A DNA stretch of 64,000 nt from Candidatus Tabaqchalia intestinavium. Lineage in GTDB: Bacteria; Bacillota; Clostridia; Oscillospirales; CAJFTT01. A program made the position numbers and the translations under genes. The stretch is taken from positions 1-64,000 of the forward strand of contig CAJFTT010000021.1 of the NCBI GenBank assembly GCA_904420005.1, written 5' to 3'. The stretch's first letter is position 1. Each line of letters begins with the position of its first letter. The notes under the pieces were generated by a model, which worked only from the letters and a program-made list of their open reading frames with translations, searched no databases and was not told the origin of the DNA. Positions 1 through 8,748 of this stretch are shown here, in pieces.

Positions 1-78
1 CAGGGCGGCGGGCTGCCGCCCGCCGAGCTCGAGAACGCCGCATGCGGCCATTTCAGTCGCCGCCGGGCGCATTGCCCT

Positions 79-615
79 TTGTCCACTGTGGGTATCCTTT
101 ACGGCAGTCATTATGGCAGCACCCGCCGGTATGCGGAAAAGTTATCCCAGCAAACCGGCATTCCGGCTGTCAGCTACCAGGACGCGCCGGCTCTTTCCGG
201 CAGAAAAACCATCCTCTATCTGGGCGGTCTGTATGCCGGCGGCGTTCTGGGCCTCGCAAAAACCTTTCGCGGCGTTTTTCTTGTGCGTGGGCAGAAGCTG
301 GTTCTCATCACCGTGTGGCTGGCCAATCCAAACGAACCGGAAAACCGGGACAATATCCGCGCTTCTCTGCAAAGGCAGCTTCCTGCAACGCTGCTTAACC
401 AGGCTGCCATCTACCATCTGCGCGGCGGAATCGATTATTCCAAGCTCTCCCTCGGCCACCGCACGGTAATGGCGCTGCTGCATCAGGCCCTGCGCAGGAC
501 GCCCGCCGAGAAACAAACGGCAGAGAATCGGGCGTTCTTGGAAACCTACGGCAAACAAGTGGATTTTACAGACTTCCGCGCCCTGGCGCCTATTCTCTGC
601 GAGATCCAGCGATGA
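79..615 (+). CDS. Flavodoxin-like domain protein
   Basis: 178 residues from a TTG at 79; a GTG at 88 is an equally good start, and the frame stays open to the left edge, so the true start is not certain. The N-terminus has the flavodoxin pattern: a beta strand GILYGS followed by a loop HYGSTRRYAE that would hold the FMN phosphate. LYLGGLYAGG and LVLITVWLANP fit the next strands. The size and layout resemble the HemG-like and small flavodoxin proteins that move electrons in the cytoplasm. The partner and substrate cannot be told. It ends 107 nt before the convergent MATE gene. Confidence 0.7.
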   Translation: MSTVGILYGSHYGSTRRYAEKLSQQTGIPAVSYQDAPALSGRKTILYLGGLYAGGVLGLAKTFRGVFLVRGQKLVLITVWLANPNEPENRDNIRASLQRQLPATLLNQAAIYHLRGGIDYSKLSLGHRTVMALLHQALRRTPAEKQTAENRAFLETYGKQVDFTDFRALAPILCEIQR

Positions 616-722
616 CTGCATGGGGCAAGCCTTCCGCACATCCTGAAATTCTTTTTCATCGGCCCTTTAAGCACGGTCATCCGCACGCCCGCTCTGCGTT
701 CCGCCCCGGCAAACATACGCAT

Positions 723-2093
723 TCATGCGGATTCCTCCACCGCGTGTTTGGGTATATTGCCGCGGAACAGGCCTTTTGCCTTCACAAAATAATATCCAAC
801 TCCCAGCGCATCCGCCAGGAACCAGCCGATGGGCACCGACCACCAAATTCCCACGACGCCAAGCGCAGGAACGGCAGAGAGCGCATAGGCCAGAGCCACC
901 CGCGTGCCGAGCGACATAACGGTCAGGACAACGGACATGCCAGGTTTTCCAAGGGCTCGGTACAGTCCATAAAGCAAAAACAGCACGCCGATCAAAAAAT
1001 AAAAGGCGCCTTCAATTCGGAGATACCGCACACCCTCGGCAATGACCGCGGTTTCCTTCGCGTCAATGAACAGGGTCATCAGCGGCTCGGCAAAGGCAAA
1101 AACGCAGGCAGAAACCAAGAGGCTGAAGGATATGGACGCAAGCGCCGCAACCCGAATCCCTTTTCGGATCCGTTCGGTTTGATTCGCGCCGAAATTCTGC
1201 GCAGTAAAGATGGAAAAGGCGTTGCCAAAATCCTGAACGGGCAGATATGCAAAGGCATCGATTTTTACAGCCGCGGCAAAAGCCGCCATGACGGTCGTCC
1301 CGAAACTGTTGACCAAGCCCTGAACAGCCAGGATTCCAAGGTTCATGATGGACTGCTGCAGGCAGGTCAAGGCAGAATAGCTGGCGATTTCCTTCACCCG
1401 GCTGATCCGCAAGCGAACGGTCCTGTCCCGCTTCACAAGCGCGGGAAATTTCAGCCGTGTATAGATGGCGATCCCGATCCCGGAAACATATTGCGAGATG
1501 ACCGTAGCTTCTGCCGCGCCGGCCACGCCGCGCTCCAACCCCGCGACAAACCACAGATCCAGGAGAATGTTCAACACCGCCGAAACTGCAAGGAAAAAAA
1601 GCGGCACGGACGAATTCCCCAGAGAGCGAAGCAAAGAGGCAAAAAAGTTATACAGGAAGATCCCGACCAGCCCCGCGAAGATGACCGCTAAATATTCCCG
1701 CATCATGCCGACCAGCGCCGCCGGGGTACGAAGGACCCATATGATCCAGTCCAGCCCGACAAAGACGGCGACATTCAAAAGGATCGCAACCATGCCAAGA
1801 AGGAAAAACGAAGCCAGGATCCCCTCCTTCAGCCCCTGCTGATCCTTTTGCCCGAATCGGATGGAGAATACGGTTCCGCTTCCCATCGCCAGGCCCTGCA
1901 AAATGGAAGTAAGAAACGTCATGAGCGAAAAAGCAGAGCCTACGGCGGCCAGCGCGTCAGCGCCGAGGAATTTCCCGACGATCAACGTGTCGGCGATGTT
2001 ATAACACTGCTGCAACAGATTCCCGAGAATCATGGGAACCGCGAAGCGCAGCATCGTTTTCATAACAGGCCCCTGGGTCAGATCCGTATGCAT
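723..2093 (-). CDS. MATE family multidrug/Na+ antiporter
   Basis: 456 residues, the usual length for MATE transporters, with about twelve hydrophobic segments in two similar halves. The N-terminal pattern MLRFAVPMILGNLLQQCYNI and the following ADTLIVGKFLG are typical of the bacterial NorM/DinF-type branch. It should sit in the cytoplasmic membrane and export cationic compounds in exchange for Na+ or H+; the substrate is unknown. The ATG is preceded by GGAGCGGGG. It is transcribed from a perfect promoter facing that of an Lrp/AsnC regulator, which may control it. Confidence 0.93.
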   Translation of the reverse strand: MHTDLTQGPVMKTMLRFAVPMILGNLLQQCYNIADTLIVGKFLGADALAAVGSAFSLMTFLTSILQGLAMGSGTVFSIRFGQKDQQGLKEGILASFFLLGMVAILLNVAVFVGLDWIIWVLRTPAALVGMMREYLAVIFAGLVGIFLYNFFASLLRSLGNSSVPLFFLAVSAVLNILLDLWFVAGLERGVAGAAEATVISQYVSGIGIAIYTRLKFPALVKRDRTVRLRISRVKEIASYSALTCLQQSIMNLGILAVQGLVNSFGTTVMAAFAAAVKIDAFAYLPVQDFGNAFSIFTAQNFGANQTERIRKGIRVAALASISFSLLVSACVFAFAEPLMTLFIDAKETAVIAEGVRYLRIEGAFYFLIGVLFLLYGLYRALGKPGMSVVLTVMSLGTRVALAYALSAVPALGVVGIWWSVPIGWFLADALGVGYYFVKAKGLFRGNIPKHAVEESA

Positions 2094-2143
2094 TTCCCCG
2101 CTCCATTTTCGATAAGAAAGATTTTGATTAACATTCGAAATAT

Positions 2144-2172
2144 ATTATAGGCAGAGAACCGCTATATGTCAA
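2144..2172 (-). promoter_or_regulatory. Sigma-A promoter of the MATE gene
   Basis: On the minus strand TTGACA (2167-2172) and TATAAT (2144-2149) are separated by exactly 17 nt, a full consensus match, 50 nt upstream of the MATE start. Confidence 0.9.
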
Positions 2173-2191
2173 CACAAATCATGCGTTTTGC

Positions 2192-2221
2192 TTGACCCGC
2201 TGGATCATCCCGCTGTATAAT
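2192..2221 (+). promoter_or_regulatory. Sigma-A promoter of the Lrp/AsnC gene
   Basis: TTGACC (2192-2197), an 18-nt spacer and TATAAT (2216-2221). It lies back to back with the MATE promoter, with only 19 nt between the two -35 boxes. It also rules out any translation start upstream of about 2228. Confidence 0.88.
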
Positions 2222-2260
2222 AACGTGTGGAGAATTCTAGCGGCAAGGAGATGCTCACAT

Positions 2261-2719
2261 ATGTTTTTAGACGGCCTGGATGCGCTGGACCAGAAGATTG
2301 TGCAGCTGTTGATACAAAACGCCAGAATGTCTTATTCTGACCTTGGCGAAAAGATCGGGATCTCGCGTGTGGCAGTGAGAGCCCGCGTACAGGCGCTTGA
2401 ACAACGGGGAATCATCGAGGAATACACCACCATCATCAATCCGCAAAAAATCAGCGGGGCAATTTCCTGTTATTTTGAAATAGAAACGACGCCGGAGACC
2501 CTGATGGAGGTCGCCGCGATTCTGGAACAAAACGATAGGATCACACAGATTTACCGTGTAACCGGGAAAAGCAAGCTTCATGTGCATGCGGTGGCTTCCT
2601 CCAACGAAGAAATGGAAAAATTGATGTATGAAACCATAGATCCGCTGCCCGGTGTACTGGAATGCAGCTGCAATATAATCTTTTCCAGAATCAAGGATAT
2701 CAAAGGGTTGCGGTTGTAG
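2261..2719 (+). CDS. Lrp/AsnC family transcriptional regulator
   Basis: 152 residues from the ATG at 2261, chosen because AAGGAG lies 10 nt upstream and the promoter -10 is at 2216; a longer frame would begin inside the -35 box. Residues 1-60 form the AsnC-type winged helix-turn-helix (LDALDQKIVQLL, then SYSDLGEKIGISRVAVRARV). The rest is the RAM ligand-binding domain, including the GVLECSCN segment. The family senses amino acids and forms octamers on DNA. The divergent layout suggests control of itself and the MATE exporter, which could then export an amino acid or related toxic compound; that part is inference. Confidence 0.92.
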   Translation: MFLDGLDALDQKIVQLLIQNARMSYSDLGEKIGISRVAVRARVQALEQRGIIEEYTTIINPQKISGAISCYFEIETTPETLMEVAAILEQNDRITQIYRVTGKSKLHVHAVASSNEEMEKLMYETIDPLPGVLECSCNIIFSRIKDIKGLRL

Positions 2720-2856
2720 CGCACTCTCCACCTTATAAGAATCCTCGCGTTTTCCCCAACATTGCCGCGCACACACATCGTGCGTCTAACAGCGCCGCTG
2801 CCGTGCCAGAGGATAGCACGACCAGGCTCAAATACACAAACAAAGGGGGAGCGACT

Positions 2857-3702
2857 ATGCGAATTGACAACCAATCCATGCTGGAAGCCTTCGCTTCAAA
2901 CGATAAGCTGAAATATTACAATGCGTGCAAAGACCTATCGCTGTGCGCTGTGGACTACAAAGTAGTGGAGATTCAATACTTTGTCGATTGTCATGAAAAC
3001 CCCTTGGACGATTATGTCGGTATAAATCGGTATTGGGATGGAGAGCTTCTGATCTTTGTCAGCACAGATCGTACGGATTTGATACGCGAAGCCCTTGTTT
3101 ATGTATATGCGCATAGTGACGAAAGCAGCCAAATTCAGCTTCGCATCCCGGCGAAATACGAGCCCGCGCTGGAGTGCGTGGACGATCTGTTTACAGCCAC
3201 GCCCTGCACAGCTCCATGGTGTCCGGTTTACTATATGCGTTCCATGCAGCAACTGAAATCAGTGCCTGCAAAACCGAACATTGCCGTGACCATCGCGACA
3301 GAATACGATGCAGGGGCGTTGCAAGCATCGCGCCTGCAATACGGCGCGGATCCGGACGAGTTTGGCGAAAAGCTCCTGTCCTTCCTTCCGCCGGACGGTA
3401 CCGTGAAGCTTTATCTGCTGCGGGTGGATGGTGAAATCATAGGTTTTTTGCGGGCAGAAAATCTCTACGACAACATTTGGGAAATCGGTTGGATCTACGT
3501 CGTTCCGATCCATCGGGGCAAGGGATACGCAATGTACCTCGTGGACAGGTTTTCCAGGGATTGCCTTTTAATAGGCGGGATCCCGCAATACAATTATGCG
3601 GTCAACCCGGCGTCTGCGCGGCTGGCCGAAAAGTGCGGTTACCAATGCGACCGAACGCCAAAGCGCCAAGTAACGCTAACAAAAATCCCGATTATTTGCT
3701 AA
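2857..3702 (+). CDS. GNAT family N-acetyltransferase
   Basis: 281 residues. The ATG at 2857 follows AAAGGGGGA. The C-terminal half is a GNAT fold: LLRVDGEIIGFLRAEN and the acetyl-CoA loop YVVPIHRGKGYAMYLVDRF, with an arginine-rich P-loop of the QxxGxG/A type (HRGKGY). The N-terminal half has no motif I recognise. The substrate is unknown. No clear promoter was seen in the 137-nt gap behind the Lrp gene, so the two may be cotranscribed. A strong terminator follows. Confidence 0.85.
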   Translation: MRIDNQSMLEAFASNDKLKYYNACKDLSLCAVDYKVVEIQYFVDCHENPLDDYVGINRYWDGELLIFVSTDRTDLIREALVYVYAHSDESSQIQLRIPAKYEPALECVDDLFTATPCTAPWCPVYYMRSMQQLKSVPAKPNIAVTIATEYDAGALQASRLQYGADPDEFGEKLLSFLPPDGTVKLYLLRVDGEIIGFLRAENLYDNIWEIGWIYVVPIHRGKGYAMYLVDRFSRDCLLIGGIPQYNYAVNPASARLAEKCGYQCDRTPKRQVTLTKIPIIC

Positions 3703-3742
3703 GAAAGGCTACGTCCTCGTAAGACGTAGCCCCTTTCTTTTC
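3703..3742 (+). terminator. Intrinsic terminator after GNAT gene
   Basis: GGCTACGTC and GACGTAGCC form a stem with a 7-nt loop, flanked by GAAA and TTTC that extend it, followed by CTTTTCC. Confidence 0.85.
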
Positions 3743-4396
3743 CGCCGCTGCGGGCAAAAATAAAGGACGCCATCGCGTTTCGCGCATGCATTCCAGCGGT
3801 GCTTTTGCTGCTGCGTCCAGTAAGCGCCGCGTATCTGCCAGCGGCCGGCATGATCAAAACCGGCGCTGCTATACTGGCCGGGCGGCAACTCGCTCCCGCA
3901 TTGCGGTCTCGCCCGCATTTTGGGCCGGCGGGCCGCAGGAAGCATCTCGAGCGGAAGGCTGGCATGGGTCCGGCCGAGACAAAGCAGGCGCGCGATCAGC
4001 GCGGGACAGACACCGCCGGGCCCCGCTTACGCGGGACAAGCGCGTTCCCCCGCGCTTGTCAAGAATCGGCCCCAGCGGAACACCCCAACAGCAGGCGCGC
4101 AGCATCGAGCCGCGCGGAGCATGAACCCAATGACTCCGGAACACCCCGACAGCAGGCCGGCAGCGCGCACAAGCGCCCCCCGCCAGTGAGCCGAAGACCT
4201 CCCCCGGCCGGAAGCCAGCGCAGCGTCCGCTGTCGTGAAAGCATATGGTCTCAAACAAACCCGCCCGGCAGCTAATCCGTCTTCCCGCAGAGAAATCATG
4301 ACCGCCCGCGAAAGAACTGTTTCGAGACGAGAGGACGTTGCCTTCGCGGGTGGTTCTCTCTCGCTTCGCTCTACCGCCTAAAGGCAAAAACAAAAC
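3743..4396. other. Intergenic, GC-rich, no gene recognised
   Basis: Open frames exist on both strands, but none has recognisable domains, a promoter or a ribosome site. The stretch holds a pair of near-identical 21-nt repeats 61 nt apart (listed separately). Confidence 0.6.
4076..4157. repeat. Repeat pair, 61-nt spacing (cluster a)
   Basis: A 21-nt sequence beginning CGGAACACCCC at 4076 recurs at 4137 with one difference. The 40 nt between the copies are unrelated to the flanks. Same geometry as the clusters near 17.5, 28.1, 35.4, 41.7, 49.5 and 54.6 kb. Confidence 0.7.
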
Positions 4397-4434
4397 AGCC
4401 CTGCCGCGCCGGAAATTCCCGGCGGGCAGGGCTG
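4397..4434 (-). terminator. Intrinsic terminator of the trpS-gltX unit
   Basis: Long GC stem (CAGCCCTGCC with GGCAGGGCTG, inner CCGG/CCGG) followed on the minus strand by TTTTGTTTTTG, 15 nt behind the gltX stop. Confidence 0.92.
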
Positions 4435-4448
4435 CCATGCCTTTAACA

Positions 4449-5897
4449 TCAAACGGACAGCTTCTCGATACCGCGGCGCACGCGCGCGAGGCTCTCCTCC
4501 CGGCCCAGCAGCGCGGCCAGCTCGATGCCGCCGCCCGGGGTCGAAGGCTTACCCGACAGCGCGACGCGCAGCGGCCAGAGCACGACGCCGTTCTTCACGC
4601 CGAGCTGCGCGATGAGGGCGAAAAGCGCCTCATGCAGCGTCTCCTGCGTCCAGGCGTCGGCCTCGATCCCTTCCAGCACGGGCAGCATCGCCTGCAGCGA
4701 GGCGAGGGAATTCTCGGCGTTGGTTTTCATCTTCTTGTGCGTATACAGCTCGATGTCATAGTCCGGCAACGCGTCGATGAAGTCGAGCATGCCGGGGATC
4801 TCCGACAGCAGCTCGCAGCGCGGCTGCACCATGCGCGCGACAAAGCGCAGATCCACGTCGGCCTTGACGCCCTTCTCGATCCACGGCAGCGCCAGGGAGA
4901 AGAATTCCTCCTCGCTTTTCGCGCGGATATATTCGCCGTTGATCCAGCGCAGCTTGTCGTGGTCGAAAATGGCCGGCGATTTCGACAGGCCGTCGGTGGA
5001 GAATTCCTGCACCAGCTCCGGCAGCGAATAGATCTCCCGCTCGCCCTTGGGGCTCCAGCCGAGCAGCGCGACGTAATTGACGATGGCCTCGCTGAGATAG
5101 CCCTTGACGATCAGGTCCTCAAACGTGGCGTCCCCGTCGCGCTTGGAGAGTTTCTTCGTCGCGTCGCGCAGAATGAGCGGACAATGGATATAGGTCGGCT
5201 TCTCCCAGCCGAACGCCTCGTAAAGCAGATTGTATTTCGGCGTGGAGGACAGATACTCGTTGCCGCGCACGACATGGGTGATGCCCATGAGATGGTCGTC
5301 GATGACGTTGGCGAAGTTATAGGTCGGCAGCCCGTCGGTCTTGATCAGGACGTTATCGTCGAGCGTGCTGTTGTCCACCTCGATCCGGCCGAACACCACG
5401 TCGTCAAACGCCGTGACGCCTTCGGTCGGCATCTTCTGCCGGATGACGTAGGGTTCGCCCGCCTCGACGCGCGCGAGCGCTTCCTCGAGCGGCAGGTCGC
5501 GGCAGTGGCCGTCGTATTTCTGCGTGACGCCCGCCGCCTCCTGCTCGTGCCGCAGCGCGTCGAGCCGCGCCTTGTCGCAGAAGCAGTAATACGCGCCGCC
5601 CTTCTCCACCAGCTGCCGGGCGTATTGCAGATACAGCCCGCGCCGCTCGCTCTGGACATAGGGGCCGCACGGCCCGCCGCAGTCGGGGCCCTCGTCCCAC
5701 AGCAGGCCCGTGTCGCGAAGCGTTTTGTAAATGACCTCCACCGCGCCCTCGACATAGCGCTCCTGGTCGGTGTCCTCGATGCGCAGGATGAACTGGCCGC
5801 CGTCCTTTTTGGCGAGCAGATACGCATACAGCGCGGTGCGCAGGTTGCCCACGTGCATATAGCCTGTGGGGCTGGGGGCATATCTTGTACGGATCAT
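4449..5897 (-). CDS. gltX: Glutamyl-tRNA synthetase
   Basis: 482 residues, a class I synthetase that charges tRNA(Glu), and often also tRNA(Gln) in Firmicutes. The HIGH-type signature is [13 protein letters not shown] at residues 6-18. The KMSKS-type signature is [10 protein letters not shown] near residue 245. IEDTDQER and the C-terminal helical anticodon-binding domain are present. The ATG at 5897 follows AAGGAAGG. It is last in an apparent unit with trpS and an aminotransferase; the 194-nt gap to trpS holds no clear promoter or terminator. Confidence 0.98.
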   Translation of the reverse strand: MIRTRYAPSPTGYMHVGNLRTALYAYLLAKKDGGQFILRIEDTDQERYVEGAVEVIYKTLRDTGLLWDEGPDCGGPCGPYVQSERRGLYLQYARQLVEKGGAYYCFCDKARLDALRHEQEAAGVTQKYDGHCRDLPLEEALARVEAGEPYVIRQKMPTEGVTAFDDVVFGRIEVDNSTLDDNVLIKTDGLPTYNFANVIDDHLMGITHVVRGNEYLSSTPKYNLLYEAFGWEKPTYIHCPLILRDATKKLSKRDGDATFEDLIVKGYLSEAIVNYVALLGWSPKGEREIYSLPELVQEFSTDGLSKSPAIFDHDKLRWINGEYIRAKSEEEFFSLALPWIEKGVKADVDLRFVARMVQPRCELLSEIPGMLDFIDALPDYDIELYTHKKMKTNAENSLASLQAMLPVLEGIEADAWTQETLHEALFALIAQLGVKNGVVLWPLRVALSGKPSTPGGGIELAALLGREESLARVRRGIEKLSV

Positions 5898-6091
5898 GAT
5901 GATTCCTTCCTTTTTTCATACATGTAGATTCTTGGACGGTTCCGGCCCGCGGCCGGCGACGCCCGGTCCGGCCAGGGCAACGCTCCCGCAGCCCGGGAGG
6001 CCGGAAGCGGTCCGCTGCATCTCGCGGCCCGGCGGGCAGGCCCACGCAGGATGCAACGCTGCCGGACGCTTTTTTGCCGCCAGGCGGCGCG

Positions 6092-7114
6092 TCAGCGCTC
6101 CATCTTGACGAAGCCGACCTTGCGGTATACCTTCTCCACCAGGCGCTGCGTGCGGCGCAGCGCGCGCTCCGCCCCGTCTTTGTAGACGCTGACCAGGTAC
6201 CCCTTGTCCGCCATCAGGCGGGTATATTCCTCCCGGATGGGACGCAGGTGCTCCGCGACCGCCTCGCCGACGGCCGTTTTGAAGTCGCCGTAGCCGCGGC
6301 CGGCGAACTCCGCCTCGATCGCGGGGATCTCCTTGCCGGTGACGGCCGAATAGATGGAAATGAGGTTATTGACGCCGTCTTTGCCCTCCCGGTATGCGAC
6401 CTCCGCCTCGCTGTCAGTGACGGCGCGGCGGAACTTGCGCAGAATATCCTCCGGCGCGTCGGTCAGCGTCACGCAGGCGTTGGGGTTCTCATCGGACTTG
6501 CTCATCTTGCGGGTCGGGTCGGCGAGGCTCATGATGCGCGCCGTCGTCTTGGGGATATACGGCTCCGGCAGCGTGAACGTGTCGCCGTAGAGGCCGTTGA
6601 AGCGCGCGGCGATGTTGCGCGCGAGCTCCAGGTGCTGCTTCTGGTCAGCGCCCACCGGCACGAGATCCGCGTTATACACCAGGATGTCCGCCGCCATCAG
6701 GCAGGGATAGGTGAACAGGCCGGCGTTGACGTTGCCCTTGTGCTTCTCGGCCTTGTCCTTAAACTGCGTCATCCGGCTCAGCTCGCCGAACTGCGTGAAG
6801 CAGTTGAGCACCCAGGCCAGCTGGGTGTGCGTGGGCACATGGCTCTGGAAGAAGAGGATGGATTTCTGCGGGTCGATGCCGCAGGCCAGCAGCAGCGCCA
6901 CCAGCGACAGCCCCTGCTGCCGGAGCTTCGCGGGGTCGTTTTTGATGGTGATGGCGTGCAGGTCGGCGATCATATAGGCACAGTCATATTCGTCCTGCAG
7001 GGCGATCCAGTTTTTCAGCGCGCCGAGGTAATTGCCGATATGCGGCGTGGAGGTCGGCTGGATGCCGCTGAGAATGGTTTTCTTCCGGGGCGTGGGCGTT
7101 TGCGCGTTTTCCAT
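6092..7114 (-). CDS. trpS: Tryptophanyl-tRNA synthetase
   Basis: 340 residues, the normal size of the bacterial enzyme. It charges tRNA(Trp) in the cytoplasm. The HIGH-type motif is SGIQPTSTPHIGNYLG (residues 16-31) and the KMSKS motif is RKMSKSDENPNA. No T-box was seen directly upstream, unlike the two other tryptophan genes of this window; it lies 48 nt behind the aminotransferase and is probably read from that gene's promoter or leader. Confidence 0.98.
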   Translation of the reverse strand: MENAQTPTPRKKTILSGIQPTSTPHIGNYLGALKNWIALQDEYDCAYMIADLHAITIKNDPAKLRQQGLSLVALLLACGIDPQKSILFFQSHVPTHTQLAWVLNCFTQFGELSRMTQFKDKAEKHKGNVNAGLFTYPCLMAADILVYNADLVPVGADQKQHLELARNIAARFNGLYGDTFTLPEPYIPKTTARIMSLADPTRKMSKSDENPNACVTLTDAPEDILRKFRRAVTDSEAEVAYREGKDGVNNLISIYSAVTGKEIPAIEAEFAGRGYGDFKTAVGEAVAEHLRPIREEYTRLMADKGYLVSVYKDGAERALRRTQRLVEKVYRKVGFVKMER

Positions 7115-7162
7115 ATGGGTTCCCTTGCCTTTCTTTGGATTTTGGCAGCGCGAAAGCGGCGC

Positions 7163-8350
7163 TCAAAGCTGGCGGGTCAGGCCGCCGAGGATCTCCACGC
7201 CGCGCAGGATCGCGTCGTCCGAGGGCGTGGAATAATTCATACGGAACGACTGGCTGCTGCCGCTCTCGTCGCACAGGAAGGCGGTACCGGGCACCACCGC
7301 GACTTTATTCTCCACCGCTGTGCGGCAGAACTGCGGCATGTCGACGCCGTCCGGCAGCGTGCACCACAGGAACAGGCCGCCCTGCGGGGTCGTATGCGTC
7401 ACGCCGGGCGCGAAATGCGCGTCGATGGCGTCGAGCATCAGCTTGGCCTTGTGCGCGTAAATCTTGCGGATGGCGGCGATGTGCGCGTCCAGATCGTAGC
7501 GGCGCAGATATTCGTCGGTCAGCAGCTGGAAGAAAATGTTCGTATGCACGTCGCTGACCTGCTTGGCCACCGTCATTTTGGCGATGACGGGAGACGGCGC
7601 CGAGACATACGCCAGGCGCATACCGGCGGAGAGAATCTTCGAGAAGCTGCCGCAATAGATCACGCGGCCGTCCTCGTCGAGCGTCTTGATGGCGGGGATG
7701 TCCTCGCCGGAAAAGCGCAGGTCGCCGTAAGGGTTGTCCTCGACGATGAGCGCATCGTAGCGCCGGGCAAGTTCATAGATGGCGCGGCGTTTCTCAAAGC
7801 TGGTGCAGACGCCCATCGGGTTCTGGAAATTGGGGATGACATAAAGGAACCGCACGTTTTTCTCGGTTTTGAGCGCGGCTTCCAGCGCGTCGAGATCCAT
7901 GCCGTCCTCCTGCAGCGGCACGCCCTTGAGGCGCACGCCGTAACTGCGGAAGGCGTTGAGCGAACCGATGAAGCTCGGATCCTCGCAGATCACGGTATCC
8001 CCTTCGTTGCACAGCACCTTGGTCGCGAGGTCCATGCACTGCTGCGCGCCGGTCGTGATGAGCAGCTCGTCGAAGTCGCGGCCGATGGCGTATTTCTCAT
8101 GCAGGCGCGCCTTGAGCTGCGTGCGCAGCGGCGTGTAGCCTTCCGTCACGGAATATTGCAGGGCCTCCACAGGGCGGTTTTGCAGGATGTCCGCCGCGAT
8201 CTCGCGGATCGCGTCAATGGGGAAAGACTCGGCCGCGGGGTTGCCCGCCGCGAAAGAGATGACCGTCGGGTCGGACGTGAATTTCAGGATCTCCCGGATC
8301 GCCGACGGCTGCAGAGCAGAGATGCGGTTGGAAAACGTATATTCCATCAT
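7163..8350 (-). CDS. PLP-dependent aminotransferase, class I/II fold
   Basis: 395 residues. The fold-type I pattern is clear: VEDNPYGDLRFSGE for the PLP ring contact, YCGSFSKILSAGMRLAYV with the Schiff-base lysine near residue 233, and SFRMNYS near the C-terminus for substrate carboxylate binding. The closest families I know are 2-aminoadipate/aromatic aminotransferases related to the MocR domain, without a DNA-binding domain here. Start: ATG at 8350 or the next ATG at 8347, both behind GGAGCC. It has its own promoter and lies behind a leader RNA with a terminator. Linkage to trpS would fit an aromatic substrate, but that is inference. Confidence 0.9.
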   Translation of the reverse strand: MMEYTFSNRISALQPSAIREILKFTSDPTVISFAAGNPAAESFPIDAIREIAADILQNRPVEALQYSVTEGYTPLRTQLKARLHEKYAIGRDFDELLITTGAQQCMDLATKVLCNEGDTVICEDPSFIGSLNAFRSYGVRLKGVPLQEDGMDLDALEAALKTEKNVRFLYVIPNFQNPMGVCTSFEKRRAIYELARRYDALIVEDNPYGDLRFSGEDIPAIKTLDEDGRVIYCGSFSKILSAGMRLAYVSAPSPVIAKMTVAKQVSDVHTNIFFQLLTDEYLRRYDLDAHIAAIRKIYAHKAKLMLDAIDAHFAPGVTHTTPQGGLFLWCTLPDGVDMPQFCRTAVENKVAVVPGTAFLCDESGSSQSFRMNYSTPSDDAILRGVEILGGLTRQL

Positions 8351-8388
8351 AAAAAGCCAGGCTCCATTCTGTATAGAAATTACAGATA

Positions 8389-8417
8389 ATTATACTACAT
8401 CCCGGCGGGATTGACAA
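8389..8417 (-). promoter_or_regulatory. Promoter of the aminotransferase-trpS-gltX unit
   Basis: Minus strand TTGTCA (8412-8417), 17 nt, TATAAT (8389-8394). Downstream of it lies a small dyad CTGTA-N7-TACAG at 8369-8385 that could be an operator. Confidence 0.85.
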
Positions 8418-8427
8418 GGGATTCGGC

Positions 8428-8623
8428 AAAGAGAAACGCGGCTGTTTGCGCCGCGCCGCCGCACAGCCTCTCCCCGCACCGGACCGGCTTTCACGCAATC
8501 ATTCGCAAAATACACACAACAAGACCCTAGCGCTTCTCTCAAAAACAATGGTTTTATCGTCCCGTTACTTGCAAACAGTCGCTACGCTTCAGCACCCTTC
8601 CATTATGAATTGCATTCATTTTA
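8428..8623 (-). ncRNA. Unclassified leader RNA with terminator/antiterminator (RNA B)
   Basis: A -10 box TAAAAT (8618-8623) with an upstream TGC, and a weak TTGCTT 19 nt further up, would start a transcript near 8610. It ends in an intrinsic terminator: CGCGGC (8450-8455) pairs with GCCGCG (8437-8442), followed by TTTCTCTTT. The 12-nt element at 8571-8582 can instead pair with 8438-8449 (11 of 12 positions), dissolving the terminator. About 120 nt lie between these arms, room for a sensor. The transcript would run toward the aminotransferase. I do not recognise a known riboswitch or a T-box GGTACCGCG motif in it. Its first 40 nt resemble RNA A at 28.6 kb. Confidence 0.55.
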
Positions 8624-8698
8624 GCATATTTTTGCCGAAATAAAGCAAGACACCTTTATCACAAATTCAAGTCCCGCAGAAAAAAGCACAGTGGACAT

Positions 8699-8746
8699 GA
8701 ATCAAAAGAAGAGGGGCGCTTGTTCGCGTCCCTCTTCTTTTGATTC
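8699..8746 (-). terminator. Terminator of hsp20, bidirectional hairpin
   Basis: Perfect 17-bp inverted repeat, arms 8699-8715 and 8730-8746, with the GC part next to the loop and an AAAAG/CTTTT outer part. It starts 3 nt behind the hsp20 stop. Confidence 0.9.
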
Positions 8747-8748
8747 GA

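Noticed and set aside
612..1691. Long plus-strand open frame opposite the MATE gene
   Set aside because: Complementary frame of a well-supported gene; no ribosome site or domain. The same applies to frames opposite gltX (4338-5927), trpS and the aminotransferase (6074-8389), the ABC halves (11855-13837), the ecf genes, glmM/ruvB (22629-24968), the DUF885 gene (28713-30896), ftsK (37677-40424), the T-box ABC operon (45068-46735), rarA (47832-49925), glyA (50215-51921), the BceB-like gene (54629-56935) and trpB2 (61261-62814).
2192..2260. Longer N-terminus for the Lrp/AsnC protein
   Set aside because: The upstream in-frame start coincides with the promoter -35 box; the ATG at 2261 has AAGGAG in place.
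3869..4438. 189-codon minus-strand frame in the 3.7-4.4 kb gap
   Set aside because: It runs through the gltX terminator, has no ribosome site and no recognisable domain. High GC makes such frames common.
8428..8623. RNA B as a T-box
   Set aside because: No GGTACCGCG-type antiterminator sequence and no specifier stem; the two true T-boxes of the window show these plainly.
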